Source of the DNA: Xenoacremonium recifei | Taxonomy: Eukaryota > Ascomycota > Sordariomycetes > Hypocreales > Nectriaceae | NCBI GenBank assembly: GCA_012184525.1 | Contig: WOFQ01000035.1 | Span: 124,001-188,000, forward strand | Direction of reading: 5' to 3' | DNA length: 64,000 nucleotides | Part shown: piece by piece, positions 1 to 11,313 of the stretch | How the letters are laid out: every line of letters starts with the position of its first letter | Numbering within the stretch: the stretch's first letter is position 1 | Position numbers and translations under genes: made by a program | Notes under the pieces: generated by a model | What the model was told of the DNA's origin: nothing | Databases searched by the model: none | The model's input: only the letters and a program-made list of their open reading frames with translations

Positions 1-2641
1 CTTCGATGATGCACTCTCCGTAGACGTGGCCGTTCCTCAGCGTCCTCTCCACGCCCACAATCTTGCCCTTGAAGAGCACTTTTCCACCCTCAGGGCCACC
101 GCACTCCTCAAGAATCGTCTCGGCGACGTTATCCACACGATTCTCCTCTCTCGCTCTTGCAACAGCTCGTCCGATCCGCCATGACTGCGAGAGCGTGTGC
201 TCAACAACCCAGCGCTTCGTCTCAGCACCGGTCACAGGGGCATCGGCACATCCCACCTGTGATCCCATCTGGCTCAGAGCAGCTCGCAGGATGCGCTCGA
301 CTTGATGGTCAGACGCCGCCTTTGGCATGACAACAACGTTCCCGTTTCCGTCGCTCATGGAGATTGGCGACCAGATCGTCTCGCGCTCCTTAAATACCAC
401 AGGCGTGGTCTGCCACTTCGTCGGATACGCCCTGCCCATCCAATCGCCATCCACCGTTGGCAGATCCATACTGCTACTACACCCAAGAATCATCGCCCCC
501 AAGCCATTCGCACCGCCCACCTCCACAGAGATCATATGCGTCGCCGGCCGGTCACACATCTTATACAGCTCCGTCTGCGCCTCAAGCAACTCGTCGCCCG
601 CCAGCTTCTCGATACCAACAGTTGGACTGCCCGCGCCACCACCGCAACCGACCTGTGCGTTGTCAGGCAGGTCATGAGGATTCATGATGCGAACCGTGGC
701 GCCGGCGCGCAGCTGTGTGCGGATGCGGATCATGAGGCTGTAGGGCGAGCCGCCGCCGCCGGTGCCGAGGATGTAGCAGCCTGTGGCGATCCAGCGGAGG
801 TCGGTTTCGGAGACGTTCCAGATGCGGTTCTTGACGTCGGGACGGTAGGTGGCGATGTCGACTTTCGGGGCGGTCGTGGTGCTGCGCTTAGAGTCTTTGT
901 GAGTGGCTGTCTTCTCATATTTGTCCATATTGAGGGCTGGGTGATCAGTGTCTTCGCTGGAGAAGGGGTCGAGGTCGGTGCGGGAGAAGTCGAAGTCCCC
1001 TGCGGCTCGAACGATGAATCGGGTCTTGTTCGCGATATACTGAAGACGTAATGTCAGTATGTCATCTCATTAGAGATATGTCTAACTCACTTGAAGAGGT
1101 AGTGTCTCCTGCTCAACGACCTTGACTGACTCCCGTGAGGCACCAGCGGCCACTGTCCTATCAATGGCATCCTGGCTGATCTCGGCAAGAAGCTCACTGG
1201 TTGTCTTCGACTCTGTAGACTTGACCGTATCTACCACCGCGCTCACACGGGCAATAGCGGCGCCAATGGCGTTGGCTACCTGTGACCACTGCGGCTTGAG
1301 AACCTTGCTTGCTCCCTTGAGCTGATCCGGGGCAATGATGGCTCCTCCGCCAACGAGCAGCACTGGGATATCCTCAGGGGATGTCTTCATGGTATCGATG
1401 ACCTTTTCCAGTTTGTGCTTGACGATCTCCTTGAATTCAGCCAGTTCGGATTCCGTCAGCGCGTCTTTCGCCAGGGTAGGATCTCCGATCTTGAGGCTAG
1501 GGTCTGCCATGACCGTGCAGTCGGTTGTCGTGAGAACGTTGCCGCCAAAAACGACAGCATCTTGTGGTAGTTTGTAACCAACACTGTCAGGGCCAACTGT
1601 CAAATGGCCGTCTTTTCGAACAATGGATCCTCCGCCGAGGCCAATACTCTTGATGTCTGGGCATGAGAAGTTCATCCGCACTCCTGAGAGGTCGCTGTAC
1701 GCTGCTTGTTGCCGAGGGAAGCCATTGGCAAGGAGTAGTCCAACGTCAGATGTAGTTCCTCCGATATCAACCACCATCATGGCTTCGTCGAGTTGGTTGC
1801 CAACCAAGAACGCTGCTCCCCTCATACTGTTCGTTGGACCACTAGAGAAGGTTCGTATGGGAAGCCGAGCAGCCATCTCGCCTGAGAGCACTGTTCCGTC
1901 ATTCTGGGTGATGAAAACAGGGCACTTCAGACCAAGTCGGTGCACGGGTTCATGAAAGGATCGGATCGTCTGTCGGGCGAAAGAAAGGATGGAGGCGTTG
2001 AGGATGGCAGCGTTCTCTCGCTCGAGGAAGCCCAGGTTAGCCACCTCCTTAGAGCAGACCACATCAGAGCCAGGAATCTCTGCCTTGACAATCTCGGCTG
2101 CCCGCTCCTCCTGGCGCTCGACTGTGTCGATAGGGCTGAAGACACCGATCACCACTACGCTCTTGATGCCCTTCTCGCGAATGACAGCACACTGTGCCTT
2201 GATTTCCTCCTCGTCGATGTCCGAGATCAGATATCCATCTACTTCCAAGCCTCCCTTGACGAGCGCGTAGTGGCCAAGGATGAGCTCCCGCATGTCATCC
2301 GGCCAGTCCACGCAGGGGGGTGTATGCTTCGAGAATGGGCCGCATAGTCGAATAACGGCAACCTTCGATAGTCTCGCCACATCTCTCTCAACAACAGCAT
2401 TTACAAAATGCGTCGTTCCAATCGTGACACTGGCCACGTCCTCGGGCTCGATGGCGGCATCCTTAAACATAGCCGTGATGGCATCAGAGATGCCCTCACT
2501 CGGGTTGGTCGTCGTTGGCGCCTTGTGCCAGGCCAGGATGCCCTTTTCGGCACCCGCAGCCTGGAAGGGATCGAGGATGACGCCATCCGTGTTGGTGCCG
2601 CCGACGTCGACGCCGATGCGCAGACGGCGAGACTCGGTCAT
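1..2641 (-). CDS. Hydantoinase/oxoprolinase-DUF917 family protein, 3' end off the window
   Basis: Two exons are visible: 1091-2641 (517 codons, start ATG at 2641) and <1-1039, separated by a 51-base intron (1040-1090, donor GTGAGT, acceptor CAG, phase 0). The N-terminal half has the ASKHA-type phosphate motif GVDVGGTNTDG near residue 10 and a second one, VVDIGGTTSDVG, near residue 290, as in hydantoinase A/N-methylhydantoinase/5-oxoprolinase proteins. The second exon gives a DUF917-type domain with GTGGGGSPY, GCGGGAGSP and VDGDWMGRAYP. Known relatives perform ATP-dependent opening of cyclic amides such as hydantoins or oxoproline; the true substrate here is not predictable. The fused HyuA-DUF917 layout is common in ascomycetes. 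The visible part is 863 residues and the frame is still open at base 1, so only the extreme C-terminus is missing. Cytosolic location is inferred from the absence of a signal peptide. Confidence 0.9.
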
Positions 2642-4074
2642 GATGGTGGTGGTGGTGGTTTATCGTGATGGTGAGGGAATTGCCTCTAGCTCCGGCACCT
2701 GGAGCAGGCCCTGGACAAGCTTAAATGGGCTTTGGCATCCACATGTTCGGCGTGAGGAACCGCCCGATGCCGGCCGGAGCGGGGATGGAGGGGAGGGGGG
2801 GTTCGATGTGGGTGGTGATGTTGGAGGATCGTCTTGGCTTATCAGATGGATTAGATAATCAGGGGTTCACTTTCACACGGGCAGCTGGGAAGGCCTGGCG
2901 AGATCTCCCTCCTAAAAAATGGGGCAATTATTTTACTCAAAATCATTGACTTCATTCTGTCTATAGGGTCTGGGAGACTATCTATGTCATCCATGAGGAT
3001 CATCACTTGAACGGGACGATGTAACATTCATACAGCACATAGCACGAAGTGTGCCACAGGAGACAAATATGATTCATTCATTTTCTATGACTGTTCATTA
3101 AATTTGACGGGTGCGTTGCAATTGAACAGTCACCTTCAGTCATGTATTTTGCACATGACGAATTGCTCGCTGGTGGTTACAGAGACGCCCGTCTTGCCTA
3201 ATGTACCATTGAGACCCCAATCCGTATCTGGAACTTATCTGAACAACCAGTTGTCGAGGAGGTTGCATGAAGTTAAATGGAAGGACCAATTCATGAGAGC
3301 ATTTTAGAATTGTGAGATTAATGGGAATTTCAAATTATTCTTCTCGCATCTTCCCTCTTCTGTTATGATTCGCATTCACGCCTCAGGATCGTGAGGCAAC
3401 GACAGTCATGCCCCAGGCCCAGTGATTGGGGAAGCCGCCCGCTGACTCAGCGCTCGCCCGCCCACTTCCAGCACTCCAACGAGCCCCAAGCAAGCCTCAA
3501 GCTGCCTTCTCCAAACAAGCCAAGCTCCGACAATCCAAACGGCTGCGTCAGCCAACTCTCACGCACTGTTTGCCACCTGGCACACGACAAAGCGTACGCA
3601 AGCTTCTACATCGACTACATATATCCTTATTGATCGTTTCCTTTCCTTTCTCCCAGACCGCGATGGTCAAGTAAAGCCCGACCGCGAGCGACCCCTCGAT
3701 TTTCCCGTCGAGAGAGCTTGGTTCTGCGTTGGACCCTGAATCCACCATCACCAACGTCCTCGCCACACGACCACGCTCCATCACGCTCTGCGGCCTCTGA
3801 CAAGGCTTCTACTCGCGGGGGCGATAGACGGTGCTGCTGCGAGAGAGGCAGAGGCGCCGCCAGCCCTGCTCGACCTGCAACCGCCTCCCAACAGGCACCT
3901 ATGACGACTTCCTAGCGCCCCCGATCAGACAGACTGCCTCCCATCGAACCCGCAACGACCGATTCTCGACTTTAATCATCGTCACTTTCACGCCTTACTT
4001 CAATACCGCTTTTGTTTCGGATTCAAAGCAATACAACATACTCATAGGGCTGAGCGCCCTGCACAACCGCCACC
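2642..4074. other. Divergent intergenic region, hydantoinase-like gene / Ubp2
   Basis: This 1.4 kb lies between two divergent starts and must contain both promoters. Short ORFs (for example 3391-3633 +) lack protein-like composition and overlap each other in several frames. The part from about 3,640 onward is pyrimidine-rich and probably the Ubp2 leader. I see no RNA gene or repeat here. Confidence 0.6.
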
Positions 4075-7000
4075 ATGGCTGCGAGATACGAACTCAGATC
4101 GCAGCTTGACGTGGATCGCTCCTCATACTCCACGCTTCCAGGCACAAGTACTCAAGATTTCTTCTCCAAGAACATGACTGTTCAGAAGTCCAAGATCTCC
4201 CCTGGAAATACCGGTATGTCATGCTTTTGCAGTCCTCCTGTCCTCGCTAACTCGCCTTGTCCAGGGTGCCATCCGGGCCGATGGATCTACGAATTGGCAC
4301 ACAATTCTCTCGAGTGTAACATGCTCGACAGAATCCGTCGTGTCGACCTATCTAAGCATGAAGACGCGGAGCCTTGGAAGCACACACATCGGCTGGTCAT
4401 CAACGGGAACCAGACCACCAAAGGCATCATCTCATCTGTTTGCCTTGACTGCCGTTACCACTTCGTCTTCATCTTCTCGTGCGAGGAGGAACATTCATCA
4501 TCCAGCTGCCATACCCAGCCTGTCGAATGGCCTGTCAAAGATACCCAGTTCCCGTGGCACCACATCGTCTGGGTCGACGCCGATGACTATGAGGTGATTG
4601 ATAAGGACAGCAGCAGTCATTATCCTCTCCTGACACGGGACCACTTCGTGTGCTCGGCAGGGCCTTGCACCTTTGAGGTGACGCTCGAGGTTTCAGAGCC
4701 TCGAATGTCGAAGAGCTGGATCAGGCTTCTCCAAGATCATGACGCTATTCGTGAGCAGCTTCGCATCGCTCGAGAACAGGAACCAGTGCGGTACGAGGCG
4801 GCTACTGACGAGTGGGCATACCAAGCGCCAATCAACCTCAACACATATTTGAAAAATCTCCTCGAAGCCACCACGGAGAAAGAGGCCAGAAGCATTTCTA
4901 AGCGCAATAAGAGGTTCGCTGTCTTGTTTGGCCCACGTTGCTTCGGAATCTTCAAGGAGCTCGGGTTCGAAGAGGTCACGCGAATGAAGTCTGGCGTCGA
5001 CGAGGGTGCCTTTAACCCCCAACTTCCAGATTTCCCCAAAGGCCCGTCTGGCACCACTGAGCGGGGGACATATCGAGCGTACCTCGAAGACGTTCGGAGC
5101 GAGATCCAGTGCTTGATTCACAAGTCGGGACAGCCCACCGAGAAGCCAAGCTTTTGCCTGTCATTTTTGTGCGGCGAATTCCAGTGCGATCATCCTGCGC
5201 TGGAGGACAATCCGCGTGCGGAAATTGACCGCTACAAGCTCTTAGGCATTCTGCCCGATGTCGAGAAGGAGGTCGTTGTCAACGCGTACATGAGACAGTG
5301 GGAGCTGCTTGCAGACACCGAGCACAAGGATCTCATTGATGCCCTGTTGGCTATTGCGAATGATCTTGGTAACGAGGACCTCATCGAATATGCCATGACG
5401 CAGTCATCGGTGTTTGAGAGCCAGGCTCAGAATCAGAGCAACGATGATGATGACGGCATAGTCGCCCAAGCTCTCGACTTCCTTGGCCTGCAGCCGCCGA
5501 ACAAGTACTCGGCAGACGTCTTGATTGGAGCTTATCGCAGTAAACTTCTTAGCAACCCGGCAGATGCTGGTACTGCAAAGTCTATGCTAGGTCTCATCGC
5601 TCAGTCAGCGAAAAACGACACGTATCAGGCGACTCTGATGATGGAGCTCGATGCGAAGATGTCACTGCCGACGGCCAAGGTTATTCTTGGAATTGCAGGG
5701 GCTAATGGCTTCGGTCCAGACACCTTGGAGAACGCCAGAGCGAGAGTAAGTATTTCTTCACAACAATCGTCATCAGTGCATTTCAGACACTAACCAGGCT
5801 TCCTAGATTGATGCAAGCAGTAGCAAAGAGGAGAAGGCAGTTTTCATCGACGCCATGGAGGCAATCGCCGACCACACCAACTCCAACGACCTGAAGTCTA
5901 CTGTTGCTGACCTTCGACGAGGCTTTGGCATCACGTCGTCAGCAATCACGTCCCTGTCACCTAGCGAGCGTCAGGCCAGCAACTACAAGCTCCCCGTTGG
6001 GCTTGAAAATATTGGGAACACCTGTTACCTCAATAGTTTACTTCAGTATCTTTTTACTGTAAAGCCTGTGCGAGACATTGTCCTTAACTATGCGTGTTTC
6101 AAGCTCGAGCTCGATGAGACGGAAATCAAGAACCGACTGCTGGGCGGCAACAAAATGCAGATGGATCGGGGAGAAGCTGTAGTGGCACAAGCTTGTACGT
6201 TCTCATTAGATGTCTTTTTTTTTGTCCTGTGATTATGCTGACAATGGCAATAACAGTCGTTCAAGAGCTCGCGGATCTTTTCAGGAACCTGCAGAACTCG
6301 AACAAGGTCGCCACCAGGCCCTCTCAACGCCTGGCTAATGCTGTCCTTTTATCTACCCATACGCTGCTCAGTACGAAGCAGACCTCAGAACCTCCAGCCT
6401 CCACCAATCCACCGCCGCTCCCAGCCCGACCCCCTCCAGCAGTGCCAAAGCAGCAAGATGAGGATGTTGATATGGTTGGCTCGTCCGAAGGCTTGCCCGC
6501 TGATATTGAGACGAGTAGCAACGACTCAACATTGGTGGATCACGCTGCTGTCGATGAAGACTCAGACCGCTCATACGAGAAGGTGGAGAAGTCTTCATCA
6601 GCAACTGGAGACGACAAGGTGCAATCGGCCATGGAAGCCGACGATGACGTTTTCATGGACGACAAGGTGACACCTGCAGATGCGGCCAACGATGTTCCTG
6701 ATGCGGGCGGTGATACTGCAATGACGGATGCGGAAGAACAGACAGTGGACCAAAAAGTCCTCACCGCCCTGGAGCACCAGAAGCGGTCTTCGGGCACAGA
6801 TCAGCAGGATGTTGAAGAGGTCATGGGCAGCATCCTGAACAGACTGCAAGCCGCCATACGCCCAGCCTTCGTTGACGACTCCACGGGGATCCAGATGGAG
6901 AAGATCATGGAGACCTTTTTCGTGACCACTATCAACTACACGAAGAAGTTCGATGAGGTCAACTACCAGAAGGAGATCAGCTTCGACCGCTCCATCACAG

Positions 7001-7950
7001 CGTTCCCGGCACCCTCAGGTCCATGCTCTCTGTATGAGGCACTAGGCCGTAATTTCGATCAGCAGATAATCGAGGAGAGCCGCCTGTCTCGATACACAGC
7101 TATCAAGACGCTGCCACCTATTTTGCACGTCTTAATCCAACGATCGCAGCTGATGGATAATAAAAACGGGAACCCAGTGACCATCCCTGAGACGCTGTAC
7201 TTGGACCGATTCATGGACGCTCCACATGACTCAGAGCTCTTTCGGGAGCGCATCAAGAACTGGGCCATTGCGGATCGCTTGGCTGATGTGCAAGCTCAGG
7301 CCGCAAAGCTTGATCCCAAGGTCCTCTCTGGGCCGTTTCTCAAAGAGTACGACCCGTTCGCGCCATATGGCAGCAAGAACGTAGATGAATCGATTGTCAT
7401 GGGAGACGGTGAGGTTCTTGACAAGATGCAGTGGGACTTCGACGGCGCGATGGACGAAGACTATTACCTCGTCAACCAGCCTGAGGAGCGAGACGCTGAT
7501 GCCATCATACTTGACGCTCCGCCAGCAAGACCCGAAGACGTCGACATCCTCGAAGCCAGCATCCGAGATCTTCTCCAGTCAGAGATACGGGATAGACAAG
7601 GGAAGCTAGAAGAGCACTTCTCGGGCTTGAAGAACATCCCATACCGCCTGCACGCCGTCATCTGCCACCGCGGACGGCTGATGTCAGGCCATTACTGGGT
7701 TTGGATTCATGACTTTGAGCGCAATGTGTGGCGCAAGTACAACGACTCCAACGTCGAGGAGAACCCAAACACGGAGGAAGTCCTAAAGACGCTGAGCACT
7801 AGCGGAGAGCCATACTACCTCTGCTACGTGCGTGACGAAGACAAGGACGCCTATGTCGATGTTCCGCAGCGAACAATTCCGGTGGAAGACTCGATGCTCG
7901 AGGACGGCGAGCTGGCGGAAATGCACTCTTCTGCCGACACCAAGAACTAG
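4075..7950 (+). CDS. UBP2: Ubiquitin carboxyl-terminal hydrolase, Ubp2 type
   Basis: Four exons: 4075-4213, 4265-5745, 5807-6194, 6257-7950; introns of 51, 61 and 62 bases; 1,233 residues, close to the 1,272 of yeast Ubp2. The start lies in a strong context (gccaccATGg). The first intron is a multiple of three and open, so the unspliced frame looks coding; splicing joins NTG to CHPGRW. The cysteine box GLENIGNTCYLNS puts the nucleophile at Cys613. The histidine box SGHYWVWIHD puts His1148, and YNDSN puts Asn1165/Asp1166. The N-terminal half (Cys-rich start, then helical repeats) matches the UCH repeat region of Ubp2. An acidic, Pro/Ser-rich insert of about 150 residues interrupts the catalytic domain, as in yeast Ubp2. 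Family role: removes ubiquitin, notably K63 chains, and antagonises Rsp5. The stop is UAG at 7948-7950; a long in-frame ORF follows (see next entry). Confidence 0.93.
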
Positions 7951-8586
7951 GATGGACAGGTGGACGAGAGGCAGCGTTCAGAGTCACCATTGTCCTTTGC
8001 CTCGACCTCTCCCGAAGAGATGGATGATCCTGCCCAGATATTAACATCCATCCCGTTGACTGAGGAGGATGATTACCCCGAGTGGGCTAGAACACCAAAG
8101 GGCGATGGCGACGCCAGTGGCGCTAAGAAAGTCGAAGTTATCCCCCTCAAGCAAGTGGAAATTACTCCCCTAAAGCACAAGAGATTATTGGAGGTGAAAC
8201 GTATGAGTTTCACTCCCATGAAGTACAAAGGAACCCCCCGAAAACGGAGCATCTCTAACGACGGTGTCCTACGCAACAACAAACGAGCGGCGAGGGCGAA
8301 GCTTGCACCAGAGTCGTTCGCCGCAGCCTGGAAACAGGCACAGGCACAGCTTAAGTTGCGTCGCTTTGTATTTGAATTCAAGCAGTTTCGGCGTCAGCAT
8401 GATGATGAAGAATTGGAAGAGGTGCTGATGGATGTCGATGAAGACGACAAAGAGGACCAAGACGTCCATGAGGTCCCAGACAACAAGGAGGACACGTACA
8501 GCAAGGAGGACCAAGACGATTCCGATGAGGATGACGATACATCAATGTCGCCCTTTGAACTCGAAATCAAATACAATACTTGGTAG
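7951..8586 (+). CDS. Charged ORF in frame with Ubp2 beyond a single UAG
   Basis: This ORF continues the Ubp2 reading frame directly after the UAG at 7948-7950 and stays open for 211 codons to a stop at 8584-8586. It has no ATG near its start; the first in-frame ATG is at 8020 (MDDPAQIL), 70 bases after the Ubp2 stop, which would give 188 residues. The product has repeated basic phrases of the type VIPLK/ITPLK/FTPMK, then a basic block GTPRKRS and NNKRAARAK, and ends in a very acidic tail with DEDDKEDQD. Such composition is typical of nuclear disordered proteins; no domain is recognised. It may be a separate short gene, the former C-terminus of Ubp2 cut off by a nonsense change, a part reached by alternative splicing, or a readthrough extension. 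A G after UAG does not favour readthrough. Confidence 0.45.
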   Translation, partial: DGQVDERQRSESPLSFASTSPEEMDDPAQILTSIPLTEEDDYPEWARTPKGDGDASGAKKVEVIPLKQVEITPLKHKRLLEVKRMSFTPMKYKGTPRKRSISNDGVLRNNKRAARAKLAPESFAAAWKQAQAQLKLRRFVFEFKQFRRQHDDEELEEVLMDVDEDDKEDQDVHEVPDNKEDTYSKEDQDDSDEDDDTSMSPFELEIKYNTW

Positions 8587-8986
8587 GAGAGGGGATGACA
8601 CTTTTTTTTGGAGTCGGGCTGAATGCAGCTCATTTCGGCACGGCGATGCCAAGGGGGGGAGGGGATTCGATTACATGTTTGCAGGTGTTTGAAGCAGACA
8701 GTTAGGTTTTGCATTGCTGTACGGATTATAGGGATTTTTGCTTCGATGGATATCCGGCTCATAGAGCCACAAGGGGGGATAGGTAGTTGGAGGCATTCAT
8801 GGCCGGCGTTGGGACGCGAGCAAGCATGCATAGGGCGGCGCATAATACTTTGTACGAGTAGCATTCACACAACTTTATATTAGCTAGCAAGCAAACACTG
8901 TATGAATCTTGTAACTTTGGGCGAGCGTCGTGAAGCGCCTCAAACCGTATGATTGTGATAATACATTTTTGGGTATTTCCTCCCGT
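8587..8986. other. Convergent 3' flanks
   Basis: About 400 bases between the end of the charged ORF and the end of the enoyl-CoA hydratase gene. It should hold the 3' UTRs and polyadenylation sites of both. It is AT-richer than the genes and has no ORF worth calling. Confidence 0.6.
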
Positions 8987-9979
8987 CTATCGCCCCTTGA
9001 ACACGGGCTTCCGCTTCTCCTGGAACGCCTTCAGCGCCTCATCGCGATCCTCAGTGCTGACCACCCGCTGATACATCTCATTCTCCTTGTCCTCTCTCGC
9101 CCACGCCACAGCCTCCAACGCCGCCCTCACCGCAACCGGCCCTCCCTCACAAATCTCCTGCGCCAGCCTCACAGCCTCACTCAGCGCCGCGCGCCGCGCC
9201 TCCTCCAAGAACTCGCCATCCCCTGCGGCATCGCGCTCGTCCCGCGGGAGCACTTCCACCAGTCGATCCGCAATGCCCAGGAAGTACGCCTCGGGAGCGG
9301 CGACGCGGCGGCCCGTCAGGATGAGATCGCGCGCGCGGGGCAGGCCGATTAGGGCCGGGAGCCGGAATGTGCCGCCCGCGCCGGGGAGGATGGCCAGGCG
9401 GGTTTCGGGGAGGCCGATGGTGGCGTTGGAGGAGAGCACGCGGAAGGTGGTGCTGAGGGCGAGTTCGAGGCCGCCGCCGAGGGCGAGGGAGGAGATGGCC
9501 GAGATGGACGGAATGGGGAGGCCGGCGAGGGCGGAGAAGGTGCCGCGGAGGTCGGCGAGGAAATCAGCGGTTCTGAAGCTGTGTTAGCGAGTCTTGTATA
9601 TATAGGGGAGCTTGGGGAGAACGTACTCTTTCGGGCTGAATCCTCGACGCTCCTTCAAGTCCGCACCCGCGCAGAAGCACGTATCAACAGCACTCGCCAA
9701 CACCAACGCCCTCGTCGGCCCACGCTCATCCCCCTTCAAACTAGCCACCTCATTCCCATCCGGGCCATACTGCATGCGCACGCCATCAATCTCCGTCCTC
9801 AGCGCCGAAAGCAACGCGCGCGAGATGGCATTGCGCGCAGACGGTCGGTTGAGTTCGAGCACGCGGATGTGGCCGCTGCCGGGGGCGGGGAGGTTGGCGA
9901 TGCGGATGAGAGGCTCGGGGGCGGTTGAGTAGAGGCGGCGAGATATGGGGGTAAGGAATGGGGCGAGGCGGGGAGGCAT
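8987..9979 (-). CDS. Mitochondrial enoyl-CoA hydratase/isomerase (methylglutaconyl-CoA hydratase-like)
   Basis: Two exons: 9627-9979 and 8987-9572, intron 9573-9626 (54 bases, donor GTACGT); 312 residues. The N-terminus (MPPRLAPFLTPISRRLYST) is basic, rich in Ser/Thr and free of acids, as expected of a mitochondrial presequence. The crotonase fold is shown by FCAGADLKER (oxyanion hole), LALGGGLELAL and LPETRLAILPGAGGTFRL with the two glutamates used in catalysis. The C-terminal helix FQEKRKPVFKGR is typical of the family. The closest known type is methylglutaconyl-CoA hydratase (human AUH), which hydrates 3-methylglutaconyl-CoA in leucine breakdown; a general short-chain enoyl-CoA hydratase remains possible. 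The usual AAIDG before the second oxyanion motif reads SAISS here. Confidence 0.9.
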
Positions 9980-10728
9980 TTTGGTGGTGGTGGTGGTGGT
10001 GAGGATGTTGGAGGAGGAGAGAGAGAGGATGGAGGTTTGGGAGAGAGAGGGTCGGCTTATGACGTTGGAGCTCGATTGGTGTCGGGTAAGAGACGGAGGT
10101 CAGGGCCGAAGGGTCGGGGATGGGAAGCGATGGGGGGGATTTGCAGGGACGGTGCTTTATTGGGTAATACGAGGACTTTTAATAATTATAGCTTGATTTA
10201 GATTATTTGATTATTTTCCAAGTGGTTTTATCGTTGTTAGAAGAAGGTTGCAGTGAGGCGTCTAAGGTGCCTGAGGTGCATTACCACTGGGAGTACTGTA
10301 AGTGCAAAACAGCATGGAGACCAATTGAGCAATCAGCATTATTTAATCAATTGATCTCCAGTTATACATACTGACAAGAAACTAATGTGTCTCTCCAAAT
10401 ATCTTGAATTCCATCAAGTTCTGACATATCTACTTTCAACATCTGCCCTCCACACATCATCAGCTCTCAGTCCCACGGCCCAGTCCAGAACGGTCTCCAA
10501 AACGGCATGGCCCAGAAAAAATCCCATTTATAACTCTGCCCCAGTGGATCCGTTTCGACACTCTCGCCCAATCGCCTTCCCCGGCTTTCTTCAGGGTCCC
10601 TCCGCGATAAAGAAAGAAAACCTCCAAGCGAATCTGCTCCTCTGTCTCACCACCGCTTCTCTCCTGCATTGCTCTCAACACCCTCTCTAACTCTCGCTCT
10701 TTTGCTCTCCTCTCCCACAACCGCAACC
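9980..10728. other. Divergent promoter region, hydratase / 4F5-like protein
   Basis: About 750 bases between two divergent start codons. The part next to the hydratase start is purine-rich on the + strand (a pyrimidine tract on its own strand). The part before 10,729 is rich in CT and likely the leader of the small zinc protein. The centre, about 10,190-10,400, is AT-rich. No gene is seen. Confidence 0.55.
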
Positions 10729-11112
10729 ATGGGTAACGTACGGAATTTTCTTTATTCTGAAGGACTGCATGCAAAAACTAACTATCCCAGGGCGCCAAGG
10801 CTCAGCAGAAGCGTGATCGCAACCAGAAGGACCAAAAGGTGGCCAAGTCGCAGCTCAAGGCCGTCAGTCTCCCTCCCCCGTTTCTACGCCTCTCAACTCT
10901 GCTAACACCGTACAGAACGCTCAGGCCTGCGATATCCAGTGCCAGGTCTGCAAGGGCACGTTCCTCAAGACCACCAAGGCGCCCGCGTACGTTTACTCTT
11001 CCGCCGATCCCGCCGATTCTCGACTAACACGCACGGATGTAGTCTAACCCAGCACGCCGAGAACAAGCACAGCAAGACCCTCGAGGAGTGCTTCCCCATG
11101 TTCCAGCAGTAG
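10729..11112 (+). CDS. Small 4F5/At2g23090-like zinc-finger protein
   Basis: Four exons: 10729-10737, 10791-10862, 10916-10986, 11043-11112, giving 73 residues. The first exon holds only Met-Gly-Asn. The spliced protein starts MGNGAKAQQKRDRNQKDQ, the SERF/4F5-like basic N-terminus, and goes on to a C2H2-type unit: two cysteines in CQVCKGTF, and His in LTQHAENKHS. This layout matches the short eukaryotic proteins related to Arabidopsis At2g23090 (4F5 family N-terminus plus a zf-met2/DUF1909-type finger). Their biochemical role is not settled; zinc and nucleic acid binding are presumed. Exon phases (0,0,2) agree and the length is normal for the family. None of the exons would be found as a long ORF. 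Confidence 0.88.
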
Positions 11113-11313
11113 ATGTGTGTGTTAGAGAGAGGTTAGACGGGGGTGGGTTTTGATATAAGCGAAGCGAGGTGTTGATTGCATGGGTTGGCGATTGGGAGTT
11201 GATTTTAAGAGGCGACAGATGGATGATCTGACTGACGATGCCATGCTCTACACGAAAAACGCACATTGATTGATTGACTGACTGCTCTGCTTGCCATCCC
11301 TTGTCTCTCCCCT

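Noticed and set aside
302..1051. 249-codon ORF antisense to the DUF917 exon
   Set aside because: It is the shadow of a strongly conserved exon on the other strand.
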